In this document: piece by piece, positions 34,460 through 46,250 of the stretch
How positions within the stretch are numbered: position 1 is the stretch's first letter
Layout: each line of letters begins with the position of its first letter
Assembly: GCA_045837725.1 (NCBI GenBank)
Contig: JBEWZL010000077.1
Span: forward strand, 310,001-374,000
DNA from: Vermamoeba vermiformis
Taxonomy: Eukaryota; Tubulinea; Echinamoebida
Reading direction: 5' to 3'
Length of the DNA stretch: 64,000 nt
Program-made: the position numbers and the translations under genes
The notes under the pieces: model-generated
Seen by the model: only the letters and a program-made list of their open reading frames with translations
Told to the model about the DNA's origin: nothing
Databases searched by the model: none

Positions 34460-37400
34460 TTATTCTTTCTCTTCTCGTTGAATAATTCTATCACCGAGTT
34501 GTTTGGCCAAATAGCGGTAAAATCTTAACAGATCCGGTTAGATTATACAATTAAAAGTCAAGTGTTTAATATGTACCTGTAAGCGAGATGTGGATGCGAA
34601 TAGAACAACATGTTCAAGTAGCTGCCATCAATGACGTTTCTACAAGGAGTTAGTCAGACATCCAAATTAGGCAATTCTGATCACGTGATCTACTTACACC
34701 ACGACTTGATCAGTGCTCGCAATCACAAAAGCCGAAGCTGCACTGCCCTGCAACAGCCCAATCTCACCGAAGATCTCGCCTTCATTCACTGTACCGAGCA
34801 CCTATAACCAAATATAGTAATGAGTACTTTCATGCTGTTGGTGCATTGATATGACGTACCTTGTTGTGCAATTCAATGCGACAACTGCCCTCAGCGATCT
34901 GAAACATGGCTGGATAGACCTTGCCCTGTTGCATCACCACCTCGCCCTTGTCATAGCTGCGTGTGTCGTGATGATTCCAGCCACGCAAAATCAACGACCA
35001 TTCGCTCGGTGTCAAATCTCTGCAATATTTGGTTAGCCCTTACGTTACCAAATAAGGAAATATCGACGCATACTGATCATCGATCTCTTCTTCTGAGTCG
35101 AGATCGGCTTCAACGACGTTTCTGCGCGGTGACGAGAGAGATTTGTCGCTGCCAATAGCGTTCTCATCCGAGGACGTGCTGCGTACACTGGCCACACTCG
35201 ATGTTGTGGCAGGGCCAGTGGTCTTGTGTGCTTTGGTACTGAGCTCGGGGTACCATAGACTATGAATCAGTGCCGCCACACCATTCACCTCGCTCTTTTC
35301 GACTGTGATACGTGCTTCCTAATAAGGAAATTTTTAGAAGTCAGCGGCAGACGAGCCACAAAAAAAAACGTACCCTGATTTTGCCTTCAGCCCTCCATTT
35401 GAATGATAATTTAGCGCTATCTTCATTGGCATGGAAAGTGACCATTGTTTTTAGTGAAATTAATTCCTAGAATAAAAACATCAATTTAGGTAACCGAGCT
35501 CAAGAGGAGGATCTTACCTTGACTTTACGGCCAAACACCTGAGCGTGGAAACCAATGTAATTCTGAGAAATGTATAGCTTGCCATGATTATTCTTAACAT
35601 GAGCGCGATAAGTCTTGATCAACACCTCTTCAGGGCCCAGATCAAATTTCTTTACAAAGTCAAAATCTCGCTTAATCTCGTCCAATGCACCGTCCACTGG
35701 CTTAACCACCGACATTTGTCTGCGCAGCGTTGAAGTAGTGCGCTCTAATGTCTAAATTAGGGAAGAATTATCAGAATCGGTTGATTATCGGTCATTTCCT
35801 TTAAAGGCAAAAGATGTACCTGATCGTGGGCCAATAATCTCTTGCACAGTTTGGTCGCTAAAAACTTGTAAAATCTGATGCCCAAGTGCGGATCTGTGTG
35901 GAACAATTGGAACAATAATGATGGCGCTATTTGATGCAACACTACGTCATCGGCTGCAGACTGTAAGATCTGTCAGTAGACTTCCAAATAAGGAAATTCA
36001 ATGACACCTACGATAGTGGCCGAGACTTGACTTCTGTTCGTTAAAATTGAAATTTCACCAAACGCAGCGCCAGGTCCAAGTTGCGTCAATTTGACACGAT
36101 CACGTGATATCTCCACGTGACCAGATTCAATCCTGTCACTCACGTTAGCATCGATGTGCTCGTTCATGAAACAGATCATCAGTCACGTGCCTGTACAAGA
36201 ACTGATTTGGCGTGTTTTGTTTCACGATCACCGTGCCCTTTGGATAGGTCTTGTGTTGCGCACCTGTTTCGAACACGTGAGCATTACCAAATAAGGAAAT
36301 GACATGACCGTACCCGTCAGGATGATGGCCCAATCACGTGTGGTGAGTTCAGCCTTGGTGACACTGAGCGCATTCAATTCTTTCAGTTGATTTTCATACC
36401 TCTTCGCGGCCCAGTCATTCGCGACCACGTGATACAGCGCCATTAGTCGCTCAGTCTCGTCTTTGACAGGTGTCAAAAGCTGACCACTAGTAGACCGAGA
36501 GATCTCCAATGAGGCCGACATCAACACGTGCGCTGCTGTGGCGACCTGTTCGAACATCTGATGCACGTGCTCGATCAAAAACACGAGCACTTTCACGTTC
36601 TGTTTTTCCGCTTCGTTCACTGAAACAGTAAGAGGGCTTGGTGGCACTGGACCCATCAACAGCGGTGCTATTTTACGGCAATATTAACCATCGATTACGA
36701 TCGCGTATTATTCTTAAATAGAACTTACCAAATATGGTAGCTAATTGTTTGGCATTGCCTAAATTAGACAAACAAACTAAAAGCTGAAGACGGTATGAGG
36801 TCAGTATGATTATGATTAATAGGTGTTACTTTAACCAATACAAACCTTATGCAACAAATGCTGTTGTTTAGGAGCCAATGAATGCACTAACAACTTCATG
36901 CAGCCTATGCGATCTTCTTTGTCTATTCTTAAATTAGAAAAGTTATTATATAGTCCTTGTACTTGCCTTGCAGAGCTATTCGCATGAACAAGGGCAGTTC
37001 TGGGGCAATAACGCGGTGTTCACTCGCATTTAATTGACTCAACAACAAGGCAGCGATGATTTTAGGCTCTTTTTGCTCCAACTCATCCAGATTATTCTCT
37101 ATAATACATTATATTACTATTACGCATTAAGGTGTGGCTATTTAGAATTACCTTTTTCGTATTTCTGACGCAACTCTTGGATCTCGATCGTGTTCCAGTC
37201 CTGATTGAAGATAGAAGCCGAGTGATCTTTCTTGTTTAATATATCCAAGCACTTCTCAATGAGTTTGTTCAGTTTAATTTTGCCTTGGAAACTACAAATA
37301 GAGCTATTAATTTATCTGCATACGCGTACTAGATCCAGTTTGACTTACCCTTGCATTTCTTTCCACTCTCTGCTCTTAATGAACTTAGGCAATGAATCGG

Positions 37401-37912
37401 TATTCATAAGCTGATATATAGCTGTTTGTGCCTCATCAAATAACGTCTTGGTTGGATTCGCAATATTTTGATGAATTTTCTCGCGGATGTGTGAGGCGAC
37501 ATTGATTTCTTTCTCGCAAGATGCTGTTATATAAGTATTGTATATCGCTTTAGCCCCATCAGTGAGCCCTGCAAAGTCAGAGTCCGCGATCTGTTTGGTA
37601 ATTAAATTAATGACGGACGTTAACCTATGATACGACATGGATAAACTTAAATTTGCTATTTTAATAAAATATAGTCATTATATAATCGCGTGATGCAATA
37701 ATCGCGCTAATAGAGCGAATATATATTCCATAAACTTTAAGCGGATAAATTAAGCTAAAAAAATATTAATTTATTACCTTCTTGTATTCTTCCACTGCAT
37801 TATAAAATAATATATTTTCCTCGCAGAATTGATGGTGCAAAAATGATTGAAATGCTGCGCGAGCACTTTGAGATCTGAAAATAGTTTTCAACTGTACTTT
37901 GGTCGCATCCAT
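34460..37912 (-). CDS. RGS-RhoGAP protein with cNMP-binding, GRAM and second cNMP-binding domains
   Basis: The ATG is at 37912 (MDATKVQLKTIFRSQSARAA), the stop TAA at 34462-34460, with many small exons. First is an RGS domain: AFQSFLHHQFCEENILFYNA, EEYKK then IADSDFAGLTDGAKAIYNTY and LFDEAQTAIYQLMNTDSLPK. Second is a RhoGAP-like domain: LPLFMRIALQDKEDRIGCMK, LGNAKQLATIFAPLLMG. Third is a cNMP-binding fold: KTYPKGTVIVKQ, FLYRIESGHVEI, GPGAAFGEISILTNRS. Then a GRAM domain (KTYRAHVKNNHGKLYISQNY) and a second cNMP fold (RSYDKGEVVMQQ, GEIFGEIGLLQGSAAS). The cNB-GRAM-cNB block is that of Dictyostelium GbpC/GbpD. The predicted role is G-protein and Rho control tuned by cGMP or cAMP. The usual Arg of the phosphate cassette is not evident, so ligand binding is uncertain. 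Confidence 0.75.
34659..34674. promoter_or_regulatory. CArG/Mcm1-like box, intron of the RGS-RhoGAP gene
   Basis: The core CCAAATTAGG is at 34662-34671, followed by CAAT. It is followed in the same intron by ATCACGTGAT. Confidence 0.35.
35045..35060. promoter_or_regulatory. CArG/Mcm1-like box, intron of the RGS-RhoGAP gene
   Basis: TTACCAAATAAGGAAA, with the core at 35048-35057. It matches TTNCC(A/T)AAT(A/T)AGGNAA in full. Confidence 0.4.
35315..35330. promoter_or_regulatory. CArG/Mcm1-like box, intron of the RGS-RhoGAP gene
   Basis: CTTCCTAATAAGGAAA, with the core CCTAATAAGG at 35318-35327. Confidence 0.4.
35981..35996. promoter_or_regulatory. CArG/Mcm1-like box, intron of the RGS-RhoGAP gene
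   Basis: CTTCCAAATAAGGAAA, with the core CCAAATAAGG at 35984-35993. Confidence 0.4.
36133..36190 (-). other. GC-AG intron in the RGS-RhoGAP gene
   Basis: The donor is GCACGT after TACAG; the acceptor is GTGACAG with branch site GCTAAC 13 nt before it. Removing it gives FLYRIESGHVEI, the expected cNMP-fold sequence. A GT donor 5 nt further on gives no open frame. Confidence 0.7.
36284..36299. promoter_or_regulatory. CArG/Mcm1-like box, intron of the RGS-RhoGAP gene
   Basis: TTACCAAATAAGGAAA (the core CCAAATAAGG is at 36287-36296), the same 16-mer as at 35045. Confidence 0.4.
36923..36966 (-). other. Probable GC-AG intron in the RGS-RhoGAP gene
   Basis: The donor GCAAGT follows CTGCAAG, and the acceptor is AATAG. 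It gives LFMRIALQDKEDRIGC. An alternative GT-AG intron of 35 nt (36962-36928) would insert Gly-Lys-Ile instead, but puts the branch site too close to the acceptor. Confidence 0.5.
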
Positions 37913-38096
37913 TTAACAATCACCAACTTTGCTTACGGCACCTCTGATATGCCAACCACCGTAGCTCCGGTAATACAAAGCGAAAACTAAAACCAGGGAG
38001 ATTTATGGAAGATCACGCACGTGATTTTTTTATTTTTAGTTTTTTTTCAGCTAAACATTTTCCAAACTCGAAAGGACATGCATCACCACAACAAAT

Positions 38097-41000
38097 ATGC
38101 TAAATAGATCTATATTAATATATTTGTGCGTATTTGTCGGCCTCGCTTGTGTCACTTTGGCTCAGGTAAGAAAAATATCTTTGGCGCGAAGTCTTTACAC
38201 TGTAAAATAATTCAAATTAATATTCCATCATATGAAAATATTTTGTTAATTATAACAGTCGTCACTTAATTATTTTGGAATTTTTGGAGCTTTTTTTGAC
38301 ACGTTAATTTTTTTGCGATTCATGTCTTTCCACCAGTTTCTTGACAAATAGTTTGACTATTTATATTATAGCGAGTGGCTATAGTAGGTGGTGGAATAGG
38401 AGCAGCAACTACGGCATTTTATTTGAAAGAAAAACAGCCCTATGCTGAGATTGTTGTTTATGAAAAGACTGACAGGCTTGGCGGTCGATTGGACCACATT
38501 AAAATCGAGAATCATACATTAGAGGCATGTAATATATAATATATTCGTTAGTACGATGTAAACTAATATATGTTGAGTTCAGAAAGGCGGTGAGAACTGG
38601 ATTCGCATGAACAAGTATGTCGATCGAATGGCGCGTGAATTAGGCATACCTCTCGACGAAGAAGGTAATATATATATAATTGACTATTAATACGCCTATC
38701 ATTACGAATACAACAGTCATGATTGAGATCCGGCCGATAATTATTTAATGCCACGGAGCTTTAATTAGCCACCTATATGAGATTACATATATTTACCATA
38801 TTCTGATATCGATCTCATATCTGACGTTCATTTGTACCAGACCCAACAACAGCGCGAGATCCAATTAAAGTTCTCATTTGGCACAAGGACCGCCAGTGGT
38901 TGCCCTTTGCCCTTGGTCAGCCTACACTCGACAACATTAGATTTCTCGCTGAGGTTGAAAAATTCAAGTACCATTGCTTGGAAAATTATTTATCGCGCGG
39001 AGCAGATCTAGCGGCCACTGAAGACTTGAAAGAGTTACTGGACTATGGCGAGTGGAATAAATATACCAATGTTAGTTTTGGTGATTGGTTGCGCAAGGCG
39101 AGAGTATCAGATGAGTTCATTGCCGAACAACTTACCCCGATCTTGCGTGTAATCTACGAACAAAACGAAAACATCAACGGTACGTATAATAATGATTAAT
39201 TTGTATTATATTATGGCTATAATAAGTCTAATTGGTCGTTACTAATGAAATTTCTATATGCAGCCTTTGCCGGATTCGTTTCGTTCTTAGACACCTTTGA
39301 GCCTCTAGGCGCTACTCATGGCAACAGAGGCATTGTAGAAGCAGCTCTGAAAGAAAAGGCAGACAAAGTACTCTTCAACACCGCCGTACAGAGCATTGAG
39401 TACTACGAGCAAAGCGGTCAATATACGATCAATGGCCAGGAGAAATTCGATTACGTAGTCATAGCTGGTATGTAATACACCCATACTATACATAACAATA
39501 ATTATCTACCAAATACTGAATCATCTTATTTATAAAATTAATGTCGGATCCACATAACGAAAAGTTATTCGTTGTAATGATTCTAATCTATTGTAAATAT
39601 AGTCCCGCTTGAGTTTGCCAATATCAGATCGAACAGCATCAAGTCGTTGAGTGAAGTCAAGCCACGTAAATTCGTCGGCAAGGCAGTGACTCACGTGATT
39701 GCTGAAGGACTGAATGTAGACTATTTGGACGGTACTTTGCCCGAGCCTAATGGTGTATTCACTACGCACGATAGTACTGCACCGTTCTATTCAGTTGTAA
39801 GAAAACTCAAGCTTGATGGTACGCAATCAGATCTCGTTACAAAAAATAATACTTTTGCTTAGAAATCAAATCTTACCGTATTTAATACCCCTAATATGCT
39901 TTAATATTACTATAATACTATTTTTAATCACGAATTAGCGTGTTACTGACATTTTATTATTAGCCAAGAGATCCGTTTACAAGTTCTTTTCCCCCCGAGA
40001 AATGACGCGCGCTGAACTCGACAAAGTGCTGAAAGGCATCAGTTATGTACACACGACTACTTGGGAGTACACATTCCCGCAATTGGATCCGATCAACGAA
40101 TACCAACCCATGCAACTGCATCAAAAGTTATTTTATATTAACGGCATTGAAAGTGCTGCTAGCGCCATGGAAGGTATGTATACTAAATCATTCGTATATA
40201 TGTAATGAACTGCTATTATCTTTCGAAGAATTTAGTACTGACTTTTATTGCCTAATTAGGAAGTGCACTTTCGGCACGTAACATTGCGTTGCTAATTGCC
40301 GCTCAAGAGACGCACGGCGATGTCAAAGCAGTGGCCGGCAAGGAGAAACCAATTCCAGCTTTGCCTTATTTGGAAAAGTTGATAGCACACCCCTGGGCCC
40401 AGTACTTTGTGCTGTTCATCACGGGTGCCTATTACGGCTCGATTTATTCCGCGATGGAGATTCGCTCTGCTAATTCTCCGCGCGAATTCTTTGCAATTAT
40501 TCAGTTCGTGCTGACAGCCTACCTCGTTGGCTTCTGGACGGAATATCTTATTTCCTTTTTAGTACCGTTCACTGCCGCACTACAGCCACGTGATCTTGCC
40601 GTGATGAGTGGCGGTGAAATCATTGGCGGAATTTTACTCGGCCTAGGCATGATTCTTTCGCGTAAGTAGTATTTGGCTGAAACGTTACCAAATTAGGCAA
40701 TACTCTAACACTGATCACGTGATGCAGATGTTGCGGCCCCAGCAGCCCTCGTTTTAAAGATGAAAAATCTGACCAATCAGACACGCAGAACGAGTGCCAT
40801 TTTGACACTTTTGGGTGTGACAGCAGGCATCGTGTTGTGCGTGACAGCAAACGAATCTTTGCAATCGTTCGTCGGTGTCGTCTCTTAGTAAGTACACCAC
40901 GCGCTGTATTATTGCAAAGATTACTTACTGACATTCCTCTTGTAGTTTCAGCGGTGGCGTTAATCCTCAGCCCACAGCACTGGATCTGCGCTTGAATGTG

Positions 41001-41532
41001 TTGACCAACTTGCAGTACTCGTTCATATTCTTAGCGCTCTTAGTCGTGCTCTCGCAAGCTGAAAATGTGCTCAATTTTATTTCCGAGTAAGTCCTTGCTC
41101 TGCTTTTTTTGTTGCTTTCTGGTACTAACTCGCTACAGGATCCAACACCCAATCAGCTACGGCGTGTTGTTAGGTCTGTGGCAAGCTGTTTACGTCATCT
41201 TCCAATTCGGCCCTTCATTCCACTCAGGTTACGCAATGAGTGCTGCGCTGAATCCGCTCGGCATTGGTGTCAACTCCTTGGTGCAGATCTGCGTTGTTGG
41301 ACTCGGTCTGTTCGTTCAATATCAACTCAATAGTAAGACTGCCAATCAAGTGGTCGCTAACGACATTGCACGTGGCGGTGTACGTGAACAGCACAAAGAG
41401 GATCCGATCTACAACTTTGTTGGTGCAGTGTGCATAGTGATTGGCCTGTACTTGCAAAAGAGTTCATTGTTGTTCGTACAAGCACTTTTTATATTAGTGC
41501 TCGTCAAGGCCTTTGTCTCTGCACTCAAATAA
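38097..41532 (+). CDS. Prenylcysteine oxidase fused to a C-terminal multi-pass membrane domain
   Basis: The ATG at 38097 gives a signal peptide, MLNRSILIYLCVFVGLACVT then LAQ. The FAD-binding motif is RVAIVGGGIGAATTAFYLKE, then VYEKTDRLGGRLDHI. The middle matches prenylcysteine oxidase (PCYOX): GGENWIRMNKYVDRMARELG, FAGFVSFLDTFEPLGATHGN, DYVVIAVPLEFANI and, at the end of the oxidase, SAASAMEGSALSARNIALLI. Such enzymes break the thioether of farnesyl- or geranylgeranyl-cysteine in lysosomes. The same exon that codes for the oxidase end runs on into a hydrophobic region (WAQYFVLFITGAYYGSIYSA and at least seven more helices up to the stop at 41532). The added domain is not recognised. A single open frame through the junction supports a true fusion. 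Confidence 0.78.
40248..40263. promoter_or_regulatory. CArG/Mcm1-like box at an intron end, prenylcysteine oxidase gene
   Basis: TTGCCTAATTAGGAAG, with the core CCTAATTAGG at 40251-40260. It overlaps the 3' splice site (…TTAG then GAAGTG). Confidence 0.35.
40685..40700. promoter_or_regulatory. CArG/Mcm1-like box, intron of the prenylcysteine oxidase gene
   Basis: TTACCAAATTAGGCAA (the core CCAAATTAGG is at 40688-40697). It lies mid-intron, upstream of the branch site CTAAC, and is followed by GATCACGTGAT. Confidence 0.4.
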
Positions 41533-41680
41533 CTGTAATAAAAGACAATCCATATTTTCAAATTGATTCCCGATTAAAGTCGTTAATTATCGGTGTTTAC
41601 ATCTGACTCTCTATTTTACAATTGTTTTGCCTTACAAAATTCGCCGAGAATTAACATTTACAATACAAGGGTGTTGGGAT

Positions 41681-44600
41681 CTATTTCTCGCGATCGGTTG
41701 AGCTTGGTGGGGGTGGGCCCTAAACAAGTCATTAATAAATAATCAGGAGATGATAAATGTATGTATAACTTACTCCTCCAGGGGGCATGGTGTACGCAGG
41801 TGGCTCAAGAACGTGCGGCACATTGATCCACTTGGCTGGATCCGGTTCAGCGGCAATCTCTTCCAAAAATTTGAGCAGATGATCTAGATCATAAAATATT
41901 AGACATAAAGCCACTATGATCATAGATAGGCCCTCCTTACCCGTCGACGGTCGAACATCGGGGATGTGGTTCCAACATCGCTGAATCATGCTCGCTAATG
42001 CCACAGGACAAGCTTTATCGATTGTTGGTCGAATACCTCGTCTTGCAGCCTGATTACAAAACAAAAAATTAGAAATTGTTATGCTGATAACAAAAGCGTA
42101 ACGGTTGGATCCAAAACAAAAAATAAATGTTAGCCTGGTAGCTTAGGAACAATTGTAATAGTTCGTTACTCAATCATTCGGCCATGATAGGCTAGACTCG
42201 CTCTATGCGCTTTTGACGATTCAGGCCGTGATGAAAGTGCACAGCGCGAAAGGTAAGGAAGCGCAAGAAATTATTCAAAAAAGAAATTGGATTCGCAGGG
42301 TTTCGATCCCCGTACCTCCCGCATGCTAAGCGGACGTGCTACCAAGTGCACCACGAACCCGTCGTTGAAACGGTCCGCAGTTTTTGCTTGGTGCCGTCAC
42401 CTCAGGCGCTGCGGAGTTGAAAAACGAACAGCGGATCTTACCTGTACAATGATTTGGAAGTCGTAGATCAACGTCTTGAACTCCGAATACGGCGGTTGAT
42501 ACGTTCCCTAAGTTCCAATACGTTAGTTGATGCTTCTTACGCGTAATAAGTCCAGATCGACGTACCTTGATGCACTTCGTGACTAACTCCCACGCTACGA
42601 TAGCAAACGCGTAGACGTCAGACTTGGGCGTGAACGATTGTCCAAAGTAGACCTCAGGAGAAATGTACGCGTAAGTGCCGCGCATTTTACACAGCGTCTC
42701 CAAGTTATTGCCAACCAATTGCCTGCTCAACGTTAGACTCTAAAACAACGGCTAGATCCGCCACAGTTGGACGTACCTTGATTCTCCAAAATCGCATAAC
42801 TTGGTCTGCCAGTCATTATCAACTAAGATATTCCTGCTCTATAAATTTCCGTTCGTTAGAAAGATTATATCAAAGTCTCAAAAAGGGTCAGATCCGTTTA
42901 CCTTTAAATCTCTATGCACAATTTGAGGCTTCCAGTTATGCAGCGAATGAAGACCTCGCACGACTTGATGCAGCACTTTAACGACAATAGGCCAAGTGAG
43001 CACTGTTTGCGGGTCTTTCATCACACTGTACAACGACCCTCGCTCGCCGTAACCGAGTACCATCACTGGCGTCGGTTTGATGCACGCACCGAAAAAGAAA
43101 ACAATATCCGGACTGCGGAATTGACTGCACAAGAAATCACATGTTAATTACACTTCCCATTCACGAAATGAATTTAGTCCCTACCTCATTATAGTAAATT
43201 CCTTGGTAAAATTGTCCAATTGTTTCTCGTTCAGATCCTTCAATACTTTGAGCGCCACAATTTGATTTCTGAATTTGCCTTTGTAGACTGAACAGCTGGT
43301 GCCTTCACCGATCTTTTCAATGAATTCAATGTCAGTGCCGTCAATTTCCCAGCTGTGCGTCAACATCGTTGGCTTCCATCGAGCAAACGAGTCCTTGAGT
43401 TCGGTAAGTTCAATGGTCGGATCCTTCTTCTCTGCGAGTTCAAAAGGAGTGTTAGTAATATGATACAGTTACATATGTGAGCGTACTTTTCTTCTTGCGT
43501 CCTTTATCTTTTGGCGATTTGCCATCAACACCATTCGCTGAAAGCATTCGTTTGGTCTTATTCCGCTTATTTGGCTTCGTGTCATTATATTTATCATACT
43601 ACAGTAGTTATTAGTAAAACGCAATTAAATCAAATCAAGATAGCGGTATTCTACGAACCGCAATACAAAATGAAAATATTTCCTTTTAAGGAAAATAATC
43701 GAAAAGGGTGTTCCGAGCTTATCGATAGTTAAATATTGCAGCGTATAGGTTAATCGACTCCTTTTGGTGTTTTGAATTTTTGGGTTTCTGGATGCAAAAA
43801 AAAAAATCCAAAAATAGCTTACCAAATCGGTACTGCTCCGCTTGTGCTTGTTCGTGCTCGGTGATTCACTTTCAGCTATCTTTTTGTCCTTGTCTTTACT
43901 CTCCTTGTCTTTGCTTTCTTTGCCGCTCTTGCTCGGTGTGTTCGTTGCATTCGTGTTCACGCCAGAGCTGCTGGGACCATTATCCAGCTCCCCGTCTTTC
44001 TTCTTAGACGACGATCGACGGCTCTTCTCCTTCTCCTTCGGCTTCAGCTTGGGACTCTCGCTAGTTTTAGTGCGCGACTTGTCCTTGTCTCGCTTCTTGT
44101 CCTTGTCACGTATCTTCTTCGGGGTCGAGACTTCTATTGACGTGGGACCGCTGTCAATCTGCGCGGGCAAGTTAGGGCTGCTCATTGAATTGCGCAAGTC
44201 ATCGCCTGTCTCCAATTGATCATTGGTGTTCGATTGCAGGGTTGGATCTGACTGCGACTTGGTGTTTCCGCTGAAGATATTTTCGCTGAGTGTCTTCGGG
44301 GGCTCAACTTCTGCAGGCTCTGGCTTTTGCGGGGCAGGAGGTTCAGTTACGGCCACGCTAGGACCATTATTTTCAACGCCATTCGGCTCTTTGTTGTTAT
44401 TTTTATCCTCCGCTGCGTCTTTGGGTTTTGGCGGTGATTTTGGTGACTTGGGCGCCTTCGGTTTCTTGTCTTTAGGCGTCTTTTCAGGTGTTGTTGGTGA
44501 CACGCCTGGTTCTCGTTCAGGCCGCGGCGATGGCTGAATTAACGCCGGTCGCGTGGTCGTGCTGAACCCTTTCGGCTCGGGTGTCGTCGGAGCTGTTATG

Positions 44601-45365
44601 TGCACGTCATGCGGCTTTGACTTGCGTCGGACCATCGCCGCTTCTTTTTGTGCACGCAATTGTTCGCGCATTTGTCGTTCTTTCAGCGCCTCTTCTTCTT
44701 GTTGCTGCTTCAACAGTTCCCACTTATTTTTCAGATTCGCAACTTTTCCACTGCTAGACTGTTTGGTAACTGCATCGTCTTCGACAGTATTGTTATTATT
44801 GCTTTCCGTCCCATTCGGTGGATTTTCTTTCTTGGTTTCAGATTTCAGATCCCCGTTGGACGAACTGTTTATCGTTGTAACTTTAACGTTCAATTTTTCT
44901 AATGAAAGAAATCATAAGCAACCATAAAGTCATGATAAAAATATTCAAAATGATATATGAGCAAATACACATGAAATGAGGGAAATTTGTGGATTTGTCC
45001 CGAAAATTAAACGCTGCAGCAAAAACAAATAATAGATATATACCGGGATACACATCTTTCTTACTAGGCGCTACTCTTTCAAATGATGCTGGTCCGTTTA
45101 ATTGCTGTTCGCTAGCACTTTCAGTTTCGGTGTTCGAATCTTGTTCTTCGTTATCAACCTCTTCTTCTTCAAAATCAAATGGATAAGGAGAATCTGATAA
45201 TATTTTTTGTTCTTCTTCTGGTGCTAGCGATCCTTTTTTCTCCTGCTGCTCTTTCAATTCTTGTTCGTACTGCTGATTCAGACTCTCGAAAAACGTAGTC
45301 AGCTGAATAACATTGCTCCTCCGTTTAAAGGTGACTTTTCGTCTTAATTTTGGTCTTTCGTTCAT
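41681..45365 (-). CDS. TKL-type protein kinase with a long charged N-terminal region
   Basis: The ATG is at 45365 (MNERPKLRRKVTFKRRSNVI), the stop TAG at 41683-41681. About 500 N-terminal residues are low complexity, with coiled coil (KNKWELLKQQQEEEALKERQ) and Pro/Ser/Lys runs. The kinase domain follows: IEFIEKIGEGTSCSVYKG, VALKVLKDLNEKQL, GACIKPTPVMVLGYGERGSL, and IVHRDLK plus SRNILVD across an intron. The core continues with CDFGES (DFG), GTYAYISPEVYFG, KSDVYAFAIVAWEL and CWNHIPDVRPS. The catalytic Lys, HRD Asp, DFG Asp and APE-like Glu are present, so it should be active. The ISPEVY and RPS style fits TKL kinases such as those of Dictyostelium. A tRNA gene lies in the intron between the exons ending near 42443 and starting near 42054. 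Confidence 0.85.
42288..42360 (-). tRNA. tRNA-Ala (anticodon AGC) inside a kinase intron
   Basis: The 72-nt cloverleaf plus discriminator A folds fully. The acceptor stem is GGGTTCG with CGAATCC, including the G3:U70 pair that identifies alanine tRNAs. The D stem is GTGC/GCAC, the anticodon loop is TTAGCAT (AGC), and the T stem is CGGGG/CCCTG. CCA is not encoded. A T6 run just after the 3' end (plus strand 42277-42282) fits a Pol III terminator. The gene has no intron of its own and lies on the same strand as the host kinase, within an intron of about 390 nt. Confidence 0.95.
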
Positions 45366-46250
45366 ATTTTATCAACTCTTTGCCAAATTTTGATTTTTTC
45401 TTTGTATTCTAGAAAAGAAAAAACCGTATTAATAAAATAATCCTCTGGTGACTGTTTCCGCCTATACTATCATATACAATTACACAACATTATATAAATT
45501 ATTATTATAACAGAATGCGAGTTGGAAATGAATTTACCAAACCGCAGATTCGATCGAAAGAAAAATCTTTGCAATTCGAATCAACCTCCAATCTTGGCAC
45601 AACTGTATTATCCCACCCACGATTACTGAATACAGATGCAATTTAGTATTTCGTGTTCTGTTGGGTACCGCAGTGTGTATACAGAAAACAGGCTAAAATA
45701 GATTTTTTCGCTGTGTGGTTCATTAACGCGAACTATTGCCAAGCTAAATATGGCAACGCGGGACCTTCGGAAGTTAGTTATAAAGCATGTAAGCTACGAG
45801 GTCGTCCTAAGGTGCTTGTAGATCCCTGCTGACCGAAACACCGGATTTGCTTTACGTATTTGGGTTGATATCAAATCATTTAGCCGTTGCGTAAATAACC
45901 AATTACCAATTTAAGCAAGTACGATTTTTGTATGCGGCACGTATCTTGTCCTCATAATATCAAGATTTCGTATCAATGTGGACGCACTACGTCCGCACGT
46001 CGACAAAAGTGTAATTATTGCTTCTTGTTATTTAATTAACGTCTACGTAGTATTGTTCGATGAAACGGGTGTTAAATAATGGCTTCCTAATTTGCGTTGT
46101 TTTTAATCATTTTGCGCAAAATTCTTTCGGAAAATAATTTTTGGGCCGGAAAATTCAGATAACAACCCTTATTTGAAATAGCAACGTACATATAAATACA
46201 ACAACGTAAGTACATTACGATCATTCGATAATTAGTGACGACAAACTGAC
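45366..46250. other. Divergent intergenic region of the kinase and alpha-SNAP genes
   Basis: Long (885 bp) non-coding stretch. It holds TTGCCA...TGGCAA at 45737-45757 (6-bp stem, 9-nt loop) and a GC-richer part up to about 45860. No RNA family was identified. Confidence 0.4.

Noticed and set aside
36728-36737. CCAAATATGG as another CArG-like box
   Set aside because: It overlaps coding sequence and the GTAAGT donor of the RGS-RhoGAP gene, so splice and coding constraints explain it, and the flanks do not fit the 16-bp pattern.
44223-44927. Several open frames on + strand across the kinase N-terminal region
   Set aside because: They mirror the Pro/Ser/Lys-rich coding sequence of the kinase on the - strand.
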